Shown: in pieces, positions 1-5,360 of the stretch
Layout: every line of letters starts with the position of its first letter
Numbering within the stretch: the first letter of the stretch is position 1
Assembly: GCA_021841795.1 (NCBI GenBank)
Contig: JAKCDN010000176.1
Coordinates: forward strand, 1-6,616
Source: Acidobacteriota bacterium
Lineage (GTDB): Bacteria > Acidobacteriota > Terriglobia > Terriglobales > Acidobacteriaceae
DNA length: 6,616 bases
Direction of reading: 5' to 3'
Notes under the pieces: model-generated
The model's input: the letters and a program-made list of their open reading frames with translations, nothing else
Databases searched by the model: none
Told to the model about the DNA's origin: nothing
Made by a program: the position numbers and the translations under genes

Positions 1-2190
1 AGGCGCTCCACTGCCGTTGCCCTTTCCGCCGAGGACGTAGGCGATGAGGGGCACTGAACCCGGTCCCGACTGGCCAAGGTTGCTCTGCAGCACGCGGGCG
101 CCGAAGTACGAGTCGAAGCTGTAGGGCTCGACGCTCTGCAGGCCGCGGGTCTCATAAGGTACCGAGAACCACTGATAGGTGACGCCATAATCGACGGTCA
201 GGGTGGGAGTCATCTTCCAGGAATCCTGAACGAAGTACTCGGTCTGGTAATTGCGATAGAAACGTTGATCGCCAGTGAGCTGCTTCAGAACCTGCCCTTG
301 AGCGTCGTAGTTATAGTCACTGGAGACGCTGCCGATGCGGGCCAGGAGGAAAGCAAAGGGTTCATCCCAGGTGAATTTGTTGGATAGATCGAGATCGGAG
401 GGGCGCAGGCTGGGGTTGCCCGCTCCGCAGGCGCCGGCAGTGGGACCGCAGAGCGAGAAGGTCTGGCCGCCGAGGCCGATCTCTGTGGTGTTGAAGTCAG
501 CAACGGTTGTGTTGTGCGCCAGAATGTCCTCTATGCGACCGCCGATTTGCAGAGTGTGGCGTCCGGCAATCATGGTGAAGGAATCGCCGAGCTGCGCGAT
601 GGGTATGCGGCGGGCGTTTGCACCGGGCCAGATGTAGGGATTCGAGGTAAGAGCCTGGTCGGCACCGTCGCCGAAGGTGAAGGCGGTGGTTCCGGTGGGA
701 TTGTACTCGATGGGGAAGGCTACCTTCTGAACGACATCGCCAAGGAAGACATGGTTGGTCTTGGTCGGGCTGATAACCCAATCGTGGCCGATAACGAAGT
801 CGTAGGAGCGATCGGTAAAGGGCGAAGTGGACGGATCGCCGGGAAACGCATTTGGCTGGTTGACAGCGTCTTCGCGGGTAATGGTGAACTTGGCGAAGAA
901 CTTCATCTGGTCGTTGATGGTCCAGTCGCCTCGGGCAACATAGTTGGTCTCATTGTCGTTGTTGGGAGCGGTGAAGACGTATCCGAGCGAGTTGAGGCCG
1001 TCACCGCCGGTGCTCTGGTTTGGCAGCGGGAAGCGGCTATTGATGAACTTGAGCCAGTTTTGATCGACGCCGATGCCGGCGGGATCGAAGGCAGTGACCT
1101 GGGAGATGGTCTTGGAGTTGGTGGTATCGCAGGCGGGATCGGTGCAATATGTAACGCTGCCCGCGCGCAGAGCCGCGGTAGGAACGACGCGGTTCTGGAC
1201 GACGTTGTTGATGATCTTGGAATCGTTAAAGTCGAAATAGAAAAATAGCTTGTCGTGCTTGACAGGCCCGCCAATGTCGCCGCCGAACTGGTTCTGGATG
1301 TAGTGCGCGCGGGGCACAACGGGCGCGGCATTATTGCTGAACCAGGGATTGGCCACGAGCGAGGCGTCACGGTGATACTCATTCAGGTCGCCGTGGAACT
1401 TGTTGGTGCCGCTTCTGGTGACCAGGGCAAACTGACCGCCGCTGCCGAGGCCTGTGGAAGCATCGTTGCCGGCTACGTCACCCTTGAATTCCTCGACCGA
1501 GTCTACAGGCGCGTGGCCGACGATGGTGCCCAACTGGGAGGTAACTCCGGCATTGGCGTTGCCCTGCGAAGCGCCGCCGGTGGCAAAGTCGTTGACGTCG
1601 AGACCATCTACGGTGACGAAGTTCTGATCAACGCGCGCTCCCGTTACCGCACCCGTGTCAGTGGCGCCGGGCTGCATGGCGAAGAGAGCAAGCGGATCGT
1701 TTCTCTGCTGCACGGGGAGGTTATTGAGCTGCTGGGCATCGAAGGTATTTCCGACCGAGGCACTGGTTGTGTCGATGGTGACCTCAGAGTTTGCAGCCGT
1801 TACCTCAACCGTGGAAACCTGCGCGCCAATGGCCAAGGTGGCATTTTGCGTACGGATTGAATTGATGGTGAGGTAGATGCTGTTTACCTGGTAGACAGCG
1901 AACCCTTTGGCCTTGAAGGTGGCGGTATAGCCGGGTCCTGGAGGAATATCGGCAAAGCGAAAGAAGCCGATGGCGTTGGTAGTCGCGGTGTACTTTGCGC
2001 CCGTGGCGGTGTTTACCAGAGTAACGGTGGCGTCGGGTACAGCTGCCCCGGAGGCATCGGTGACGGTTCCGACCATGCTGGCAGTAGTTTGCTGGCAATA
2101 AGCGGACGGTGGCTGGGTTGTGATCAGCAGACCCAGTGTGAGCGCGATGGCAAACGCGAGAGCTATGCCTTGTAGACGGAAAAGACGCAT
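1..2190 (-). CDS. Oar-like TonB-dependent outer-membrane receptor, N-terminal part (C-terminus outside window)
   Basis: Reading the minus strand from the ATG at 2190-2188 gives 730 uninterrupted codons to the window edge. Residues 1-34 form a signal peptide: Arg at 2 and 5, a hydrophobic stretch at about 9-23, then PPSAYCQQ. Residues about 37-122 are a carboxypeptidase regulatory-like (beta-sandwich) domain starting MVGTVTDASGAAVPDA. Residues about 140-260 resemble a TonB plug, with QNFVTVDGLDVND at 189-201 and a VTRSGTNKFHGDL-type segment after it. The rest is barrel-like: FFYFDFNDSK, alternating aromatic strands, FVQDSWKMTPTLTVDYGV. Two close cysteine pairs, C349/C354 and C581/C588, probably lie in surface loops and may form disulfides (inference). 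Family members usually run to 1,000 or more residues, so several hundred are missing. A good ribosome-binding site supports the start. The substrate is unknown: such proteins in Acidobacteria are often linked to polymer or oligosaccharide uptake, but nothing here proves it. No frameshift was seen. Confidence 0.93.
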   Translation of the reverse strand, partial: MRLFRLQGIALAFAIALTLGLLITTQPPSAYCQQTTASMVGTVTDASGAAVPDATVTLVNTATGAKYTATTNAIGFFRFADIPPGPGYTATFKAKGFAVYQVNSIYLTINSIRTQNATLAIGAQVSTVEVTAANSEVTIDTTSASVGNTFDAQQLNNLPVQQRNDPLALFAMQPGATDTGAVTGARVDQNFVTVDGLDVNDFATGGASQGNANAGVTSQLGTIVGHAPVDSVEEFKGDVAGNDASTGLGSGGQFALVTRSGTNKFHGDLNEYHRDASLVANPWFSNNAAPVVPRAHYIQNQFGGDIGGPVKHDKLFFYFDFNDSKIINNVVQNRVVPTAALRAGSVTYCTDPACDTTNSKTISQVTAFDPAGIGVDQNWLKFINSRFPLPNQSTGGDGLNSLGYVFTAPNNDNETNYVARGDWTINDQMKFFAKFTITREDAVNQPNAFPGDPSTSPFTDRSYDFVIGHDWVISPTKTNHVFLGDVVQKVAFPIEYNPTGTTAFTFGDGADQALTSNPYIWPGANARRIPIAQLGDSFTMIAGRHTLQIGGRIEDILAHNTTVADFNTTEIGLGGQTFSLCGPTAGACGAGNPSLRPSDLDLSNKFTWDEPFAFLLARIGSVSSDYNYDAQGQVLKQLTGDQRFYRNYQTEYFVQDSWKMTPTLTVDYGVTYQWFSVPYETRGLQSVEPYSFDSYFGARVLQSNLGQSGPGSVPLIAYVLGGKGNGSGAP

Positions 2191-2195
2191 CTGAA

Positions 2196-2202
2196 CTCCC
2201 TC
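2196..2202 (-). promoter_or_regulatory. Shine-Dalgarno site of the first TonB-dependent receptor
   Basis: The minus strand reads GAGGGAG followed by 5 nt and then the ATG at 2190. This strong purine-rich match at normal spacing fixes the start codon. By contrast, rlmH and accD have no comparable site. Confidence 0.75.
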
Positions 2203-2463
2203 AGAACAAAATTCAGAACCGGAAGGGCGTGGAAGGAGCCCTGACGATTCAGGTTGTGCGCTTTCGGGAGCTCGTTGGGGAGGGCAAGTCCGATTTCGCG
2301 AGTTGTTGCAAAGCGTACAGCGAGCATGAGATTTACGAAACTGAGAGGCCGTCCGAGTGAGTGCAGGCGCACCGGGGTATACCTCCTCGTTCCACTACGA
2401 GAGTGGTTGCCGACGATTCTCGGCGAGCAATTTACGAACACATCTCACTACAGTGTTGGCCAT

Positions 2464-2480
2464 ATGAATGCACGATTCAT
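2464..2480. repeat. Inverted repeat ATGAAT-5-ATTCAT upstream of the receptor
   Basis: A perfect 6-bp inverted repeat, ATGAAT and ATTCAT, is separated by 5 nt. Outside it GGC (2458-2460) and GCC (2481-2483) can also pair, leaving a 3-nt bulge. Size and spacing suit a dimeric regulator site, but a stem this short could be chance. Confidence 0.35.
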
Positions 2481-2534
2481 GCCATTTCCGGGGACGGGTG
2501 AGGCTGGTCACCTTTTTACAGAAAATAAACATGT

Positions 2535-2543
2535 TGTGGATAA
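2535..2543 (-). promoter_or_regulatory. Single DnaA-box match (TTATCCACA)
   Basis: The minus strand reads TTATCCACA, the classical DnaA-box consensus. It sits in AT-richer intergenic sequence about 150 bp upstream of rlmH. I found no second perfect box in the window and no dnaA or dnaN neighbour, so an origin is not supported. It may be a regulatory or titration box, or chance. Confidence 0.25.
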
Positions 2544-2570
2544 TCCGCCACGCTTGCGCTCTGCGCATAT

Positions 2571-2586
2571 CTATGAAATTTCATAG
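2571..2586. promoter_or_regulatory. Perfect 16-bp palindrome, candidate operator
   Basis: CTATGAAATTTCATAG is a perfect, gapless palindrome. Flanking ATAT at 2567-2570 and ATAT at 2589-2592 extend the symmetry if a 2-nt CG insertion on the right is allowed. It lies 105 bp before the rlmH start and about 380 bp before the receptor start, in a locally AT-rich patch. The form fits a homodimeric repressor or activator. I do not recognise the motif as belonging to a named regulator. Confidence 0.45.
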
Positions 2587-2678
2587 CGATATTGTGGTTT
2601 ACTCCCGAAAATGGTCGCGACCTGCAGAAATTTGAACAGTTGGGAGATTCGCGGCGATGTTGTTTGTGAAATATGCGC

Positions 2679-2684
2679 TATTCT
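2679..2684 (+). promoter_or_regulatory. Possible -10 hexamer of a leaderless rlmH transcript
   Basis: TATTCT lies exactly 7 nt before the rlmH ATG at 2692, the spacing expected if transcription starts at the A of the ATG. No purine-rich ribosome-binding site precedes this ATG. No good -35 element lies at the usual distance and the hexamer matches TATAAT at only four of six positions, so this is tentative. Confidence 0.2.
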
Positions 2685-2691
2685 CCTTGGC

Positions 2692-3147
2692 ATGCAGGTG
2701 ACATTGGCGCATGTAGGGGGCCGTGGAGGGGCAAACGACGGCTATGAAGAGCTGGTTTGCAGCTACCTGAAACGGTGCGCGGGGGGAGTAAAGTGCGGGG
2801 CCGAGGCGTTCCGGAGCGAGGCGGCGCTGCTGGAGTGGCTGGGGCGGCAGAAAGGACGGACGGAAGCGGCGGTGATGATGCTGGACGGACGCGGGCGGCA
2901 GATGAGCTCAGAGGCGCTGGCGGAGTGGCTGGGGACGCGCCGCGACGAGGGCGTGCAACAGGTGATTTTTGCCATAGGACCGGCGGATGGCTGGAGCGAG
3001 ACGGCGCGGGTGGAAGGGAAACGGCGCGGCGGACTGCTGTCACTGGGGCCGCTGACTCTGGCGCATCAACTGGCGCGGCTGGTGGTGGCGGAGCAGATTT
3101 ATCGCGCCTGTACAATTCTTACGGGCCACCCGTACCACAGGAAGTGA
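2692..3147 (+). CDS. rlmH: RlmH, 23S rRNA (pseudouridine-1915-N3)-methyltransferase
   Basis: The 151-residue product matches RlmH in length (about 155) and layout. This SPOUT-class enzyme uses S-adenosylmethionine to methylate pseudouridine 1915 in helix 69 of 23S rRNA in assembled 70S ribosomes. Visible family features are LDGRGRQMSSEALAEWL (64-80), the SAM-loop region IFAIGPADGW (92-101), LLSLGPLTLAHQLARLVVAEQIYRA in two adjoining blocks (115-139), and the terminal HPYHRK (146-151). The start at 2692 is chosen because homology begins at MQVTLAHVGG. An in-frame ATG at 2611 would add 27 residues with no family resemblance. Neither start has a clear ribosome-binding site. Oddities: the usual IGG in the SAM loop reads IGP here, and the usual PHQ/PHE reads AHQ. 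It is followed by cobO after 141 bp. Confidence 0.93.
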   Translation: MQVTLAHVGGRGGANDGYEELVCSYLKRCAGGVKCGAEAFRSEAALLEWLGRQKGRTEAAVMMLDGRGRQMSSEALAEWLGTRRDEGVQQVIFAIGPADGWSETARVEGKRRGGLLSLGPLTLAHQLARLVVAEQIYRACTILTGHPYHRK

Positions 3148-3212
3148 ATCGGCGCGGCGGGGAAGCAGCAGACGGCGGATGGGCGCGCAAGCGTGGCGAT
3201 TCTCGAGTAAGA

Positions 3213-3226
3213 GGCGCGGCAGAGAT
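3213..3226. repeat. 14-bp exact repeat, copy 1 (after rlmH)
   Basis: GGCGCGGCAGAGAT begins 66 bp after the rlmH stop and recurs exactly at 4835-4848 just after accD. A looser GCGCAG follows both copies within about 16 nt. Both copies lie 3' of a gene. GGCGCGGC alone recurs elsewhere in the window, so the specific part is small. Confidence 0.4.
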
Positions 3227-3249
3227 GACGCGATGCGCAGGGTTTGGCG

Positions 3250-3269
3250 TGTGCGGAAGCACAATTTTT
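3250..3269 (+). terminator. Weak terminator-like hairpin between rlmH and cobO
   Basis: TGTGC, a GGAA tetraloop of GNRA type, then GCACA form a 5-bp stem followed by ATTTTT. This is the only hairpin in the window with a T-run directly after it. The stem is short and the site is only 20 bp before the cobO start, so it may be an attenuator or incidental instead of a true rlmH terminator. Confidence 0.35.
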
Positions 3270-3271
3270 GC

Positions 3272-3279
3272 AGGGTGAG
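3272..3279 (+). promoter_or_regulatory. Probable ribosome-binding site of cobO
   Basis: AGGGTGAG lies 9 nt before the ATG at 3289. A second purine patch, GTGAGG at 3282-3287, is too close to the start to serve well. Together they support 3289 as the start. Confidence 0.55.
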
Positions 3280-3288
3280 TGGTGAGGA

Positions 3289-3834
3289 ATGGACGCAGCG
3301 ACACGATCACGCCGGGGGTTGATCCTGATCAACACGGGCGCAGGCAAAGGGAAGACGACCGCGGCACTGGGGACGGCAATGCGCGCGCTGGGGTGCGGGA
3401 TGAAGGTGCTGATGCTGCAGTTCATCAAAGGCTCCTGGCACTATGGCGAGCTGGACGCGGCGGAGGCGTTTGGCGGGAGGTTTGTGCTGAAGCAGATGGG
3501 CCGCGGGTTTGTGAAGGTGGGCGGCGCAGAGACCGATGCGGAGGATGTTCGTCTGGTGGAAGCGGCATGGGCGGAGGGGCGGGAGGCGATTCTGTCAGGG
3601 GCGTGGGATGTGGTGATTCTGGACGAGATCAACTACGCCATCAGCTACAAGATGCTGGACCCCGCGGCGGTGGCGGAGACGCTGCGCGCAAAGCCGGAGA
3701 TGGTGCACGTGATTCTGACGGGGCGGAACGCGCATCCGCTGCTGGTGGAGCTGGCGGATACGGTGACGGAGATGCGCGAGGTAAAGCATGCGTACCAGAA
3801 GGGCATTCTGGCGCAGAGGGGTATTGAATACTAA
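3289..3834 (+). CDS. cobO: Corrinoid adenosyltransferase, CobO/BtuR (CobA) family
   Basis: The cytoplasmic enzyme transfers the adenosyl group of ATP to the Co(I) corrinoid, completing adenosylcobalamin in de novo synthesis or salvage. The 181-residue product carries the family's P-loop NTGAGKGKTT (15-24), QFIKG (44-48) with a GE pair at 53-54, the Walker B-like VVILDEINYA (108-117), LTGRNAHP (143-150), and the C-terminal block ELADTVTEMREVKHAYQKGI followed by LAQRGIEY to residue 181. Length is close to E. coli BtuR (196), lacking part of the N-terminal extension. The N-terminus MDAATRSRRG is short but the P-loop is at the expected place, and a ribosome-binding site supports it. No other cobalamin gene or B12 riboswitch is in the window, so it stands apart from a cob operon here. 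It lies between rlmH and accD on the same strand. Confidence 0.95.
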   Translation: MDAATRSRRGLILINTGAGKGKTTAALGTAMRALGCGMKVLMLQFIKGSWHYGELDAAEAFGGRFVLKQMGRGFVKVGGAETDAEDVRLVEAAWAEGREAILSGAWDVVILDEINYAISYKMLDPAAVAETLRAKPEMVHVILTGRNAHPLLVELADTVTEMREVKHAYQKGILAQRGIEY

Positions 3835-3936
3835 GGACCGGCTGCCGCTGCCGAGCAGGCGACGGGCCGGAGGAGCTGGATGGCGAAGGTTGGCGTTTAC
3901 CCCCTGGGCGTGATTTTGCGGCGCGGCGGAGCCATG

Positions 3937-3942
3937 TACAAT
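3937..3942 (+). promoter_or_regulatory. accD: -10-like hexamer just upstream of accD
   Basis: TACAAT, a five-of-six match to TATAAT, ends 10 nt before the accD ATG. A start about 7 nt downstream would leave only about 4 nt of leader. TTGCGG at 3916-3921 is a poor -35 with a 15-nt spacer. No Shine-Dalgarno sequence lies before the ATG, which agrees with a leaderless or near-leaderless transcript. If real, accD has its own promoter within the gap after cobO. Confidence 0.4.
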
Positions 3943-3952
3943 TGGGTTCGAT

Positions 3953-4825
3953 ATGACGTGGTTTAAGCGCGAGAACGGCGAGTTTGCAGGCGCCGGCAGC
4001 GAAAGCGGGCCGGAGCCAGGCTCCAAGAACGTGCGCACGGAAGGGCTTTGGGTGAAGTGCCCCGGGTGCCGTCAGCCGCTGTACAAGGCGGATCTCGAGA
4101 CGAATCTGTCAGTGTGCGCCAAGTGCCAGCACCACTTCAAGCTGGGTGCGCGGGCGCGGATCGCGCTGCTGCTCGATCCGGGCTACGAGGTGGTGGATAC
4201 GGGACTGCGCTCGACGGACCCGCTGAATTTTTCGGACGTGAAGCCGTATAAACAGCGGCTGCGCAAGGCGCAGGAGCAGACGGGACTGGATGACGCAATC
4301 CTGAATGCGGTGGGCCGCATGGGCGCGCACGAAGTGGTTGTGAGCGCGATGGAGTACAGCTTTATCGGCGGGTCAATGGGCGCGGTGGTGGGCGAGACCA
4401 TTGCGCGGGCGGTGGACCGTGCCCGGACCACGCGCAAGCCGCTGATTGTGGTGGCCGCCTCAGGGGGCGCGCGGATGATGGAAGGCGTGGTAAGCCTGAT
4501 GCAGATGGCCAAGATCTCAACCGCGCTGGCGCAGCTGGACGACGCGGGGGTGCCGTACATCTCCGTACTGACGGACCCGACGACCGGAGGGGTGACGGCG
4601 AGTTTTGCCATGCTGGGCGACCTGAATATCGCAGAGCCCGGGGCGCTGATCGGGTTTGCCGGACCGCGGGTGATTGAGCAGACGATCCGCCAGAAGCTGC
4701 CGGAGGGTTTTCAGCGATCGGAGTTTCTGCTGGAAAAGGGCTTTCTGGACGCGGTTGTGCACCGCAGGGAGATGAAGACCTACCTGATGCGGGCGCTCGA
4801 CTTTCTGAAAACCCCGGGAGTATAG
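3953..4825 (+). CDS. accD: Acetyl-CoA carboxylase, carboxyltransferase beta subunit
   Basis: AccD pairs with AccA to form the carboxyltransferase that moves CO2 from carboxybiotin on AccB to acetyl-CoA, giving malonyl-CoA, the first committed step of fatty-acid synthesis in the cytoplasm. The 290-residue product begins MTWFKR, like other AccD proteins. Its four-cysteine zinc ribbon is C36-x2-C39-x15-C55-x2-C58, followed by HHF. The crotonase-fold core includes FIGGSMGAVVGE (137-148), ASGGARMMEG (169-178), SLMQMAKIS (181-189), GVPYISVLTDPTTGGV (199-214), SFAMLGDLNIAEP (217-229), GFAGPRVIEQT (234-244) and LPEGFQRSEFLLEKG (249-263). The protein stops soon after the core, slightly shorter than E. 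coli AccD (304), without its charged tail. A Gly/Ser/Pro-rich linker at 12-25 precedes the zinc ribbon. accA is not in the window. The start has no clear ribosome-binding site but fits the family well. Confidence 0.97.
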   Translation: MTWFKRENGEFAGAGSESGPEPGSKNVRTEGLWVKCPGCRQPLYKADLETNLSVCAKCQHHFKLGARARIALLLDPGYEVVDTGLRSTDPLNFSDVKPYKQRLRKAQEQTGLDDAILNAVGRMGAHEVVVSAMEYSFIGGSMGAVVGETIARAVDRARTTRKPLIVVAASGGARMMEGVVSLMQMAKISTALAQLDDAGVPYISVLTDPTTGGVTASFAMLGDLNIAEPGALIGFAGPRVIEQTIRQKLPEGFQRSEFLLEKGFLDAVVHRREMKTYLMRALDFLKTPGV

Positions 4826-4834
4826 CGGGCCAGC

Positions 4835-4848
4835 GGCGCGGCAGAGAT
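4835..4848. repeat. 14-bp exact repeat, copy 2 (after accD)
   Basis: GGCGCGGCAGAGAT begins 10 bp after the accD stop, identical to 3213-3226 after rlmH. This could be a remnant of a dispersed 3' element or chance in GC-rich DNA. Confidence 0.4.
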
Positions 4849-4920
4849 CCCGAATCAAGCGCAGAGAACGGAAGCGGGTGCGCAAGGCGATGCCTAAGGA
4901 CAGGCGTCCCGGCACGGCAG

Positions 4921-4942
4921 TTTGCACTGCGAGTGGTGCAAA
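4921..4942. repeat. Palindromic element, copy 1
   Basis: TTTGCAC and GTGCAAA form a perfect 7-bp inverted repeat around an 8-nt centre. It matches copy 2 at 17 of 22 positions in direct orientation. All but one of the differences fall in the centre, so the arms are the conserved part. Confidence 0.65.
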
Positions 4943-4961
4943 AATGGCAAAATTGGCGGAT

Positions 4962-4983
4962 TTTGCACTGTGGGCAGTGCAAT
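4962..4983. repeat. Palindromic element, copy 2
   Basis: TTGCACTG (4963-4970), TGGG, CAGTGCAA (4975-4982) is a perfect 8-bp stem with a 4-nt loop. It starts 41 bp after copy 1, close to four helical turns. The DNA between the copies adds GCAAAAT (4947-4953) facing ATTTTGC (4960-4966), which overlaps copy 2 and would compete with its hairpin. Suits paired operators or a folded RNA. No T-run follows, so a standard terminator is unlikely. Confidence 0.65.
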
Positions 4984-5010
4984 TCCGAGGCTTTCGCCCG
5001 GCTCGGGACA

Positions 5011-5057
5011 GAGAAAAATATATTTGGATATATCCTGCAAATAAGTTATTTATTTTC
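5011..5057. other. AT-rich island with small palindromes
   Basis: About 79 percent A+T (10 G/C of 47) in an otherwise GC-rich window. It contains the palindrome GGATATATCC (5026-5035) and the odd-centred AAATAAGTTATTT (5039-5051). It could be a promoter region for an unannotated transcript, a protein-binding tract or non-coding drift. I found no convincing -35/-10 pair on either strand. Confidence 0.5.
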
Positions 5058-5118
5058 TGCTGTTTAGGCCGAGGCAAAACGACTAAGATTCCCAGTTTCA
5101 ATGGTTTGCGTCCAGAAT

Positions 5119-5259
5119 CTAGACAACAAAGAAGTTAACAGCCAAAGACGACGGCGCAGGCGCATTGCCGGACGAGCCCCCATCACCAGGCGCCTGAATT
5201 GCCGGCCCTGGTTGTGAGCCGATGCCGGGCCCAATTCCGGGGCCGGGCTTGTGGCGCAT
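5119..5259 (-). CDS. Possible small Gly/Pro-rich ORF (46 codons), unrecognised
   Basis: From the ATG at 5259 the minus strand encodes a 46-residue peptide. It begins MRHKPGPGIGPGIGSQPGPA, continues with a Gly/Ser/Ala/Pro-rich middle and ends SSLAVNFFVV, a short hydrophobic C-terminus. The GPGI unit is repeated at DNA level as two similar 12-mers. It lies about 170 nt downstream of the second receptor on the same strand. Against a gene: no ribosome-binding site before the ATG, the frame is open far upstream across the end of the receptor gene, and third positions are less GC-biased than in the neighbours. It could equally be GC-rich intergenic sequence. Confidence 0.2.
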   Translation of the reverse strand: MRHKPGPGIGPGIGSQPGPAIQAPGDGGSSGNAPAPSSLAVNFFVV

Positions 5260-5360
5260 GAAGACAGTATGCGCCGCGGGGGTGAAATTACCGGCAAACC
5301 GAGAAGAGAAAAAATGCGCGGAGAAGGTGGAGCGCGGGCAGGGTGGGTTTGCGCCGCCCC

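Larger units (their letters stand above)
2191..2691. other. Divergent intergenic region between the receptor gene and rlmH
   Basis: This 501-bp stretch separates the minus-strand receptor from plus-strand rlmH and must hold both promoters. I found no confident -35/-10 pair for either gene. It contains a 16-bp palindrome (2571-2586), an inverted repeat (2464-2480), a single DnaA-box match (2535-2543), overlapping small hairpins at 2386-2406 (CTCGT/ACGAG competing with CCACT/AGTGG), and the 9-mer ATTTACGAA at 2331-2339 and again at 2430-2438. The open frames of 92 codons (minus, 2441-2163) and 110 codons (plus, 2254-2586) show no family resemblance and are judged not to be genes. For the receptor this region implies a long 5' leader or a distant promoter. 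Confidence 0.7.

Noticed and set aside
514..1860. Two long plus-strand open frames (514-1248 and 1255-1860) over the first receptor
   Set aside because: They are antisense shadows of a continuous, well-recognised 730-codon receptor frame, with no domain resemblance.
2535..2543. Replication origin suggested by the perfect DnaA box
   Set aside because: Only one box was found, with no dnaA/dnaN/gidA neighbours and no box cluster. One such match can arise by chance in this length.
2163..2586. Open frames in the divergent gap: minus 2441-2163 (92 codons) and plus 2254-2586 (110 codons)
   Set aside because: They overlap each other, one runs into the receptor start in another frame and the other runs through the palindrome. 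No family features or convincing ribosome-binding sites.
2611..2691. N-terminal extension of RlmH from the ATG at 2611
   Set aside because: The 27 extra residues do not resemble RlmH, whose conserved start aligns with the ATG at 2692, and the upstream ATG has no ribosome-binding site.
2191..2691. Cobalamin riboswitch upstream of the receptor, suggested by the nearby cobO
   Set aside because: No B12-box-like consensus was found on either strand here or before cobO, and the receptor has the Oar-type regulatory-like domain instead of a BtuB layout.
3279..3827. A 182-codon frame overlapping cobO in another phase, and similar frames over rlmH (2757-3278) and accD (4048-4251)
   Set aside because: Gly/Arg-rich out-of-frame translations of GC-rich genes, and the real frames have clear catalytic motifs.
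4921..4983. CRISPR-like reading of the two 22-bp repeats with a 19-bp gap
   Set aside because: Only two imperfect copies, a gap too short for a normal spacer and no cas gene nearby.
4878..5138. An 86-codon plus-strand frame after accD
   Set aside because: It reads through both palindromes and the AT-rich island with an abrupt composition change and no recognisable features.
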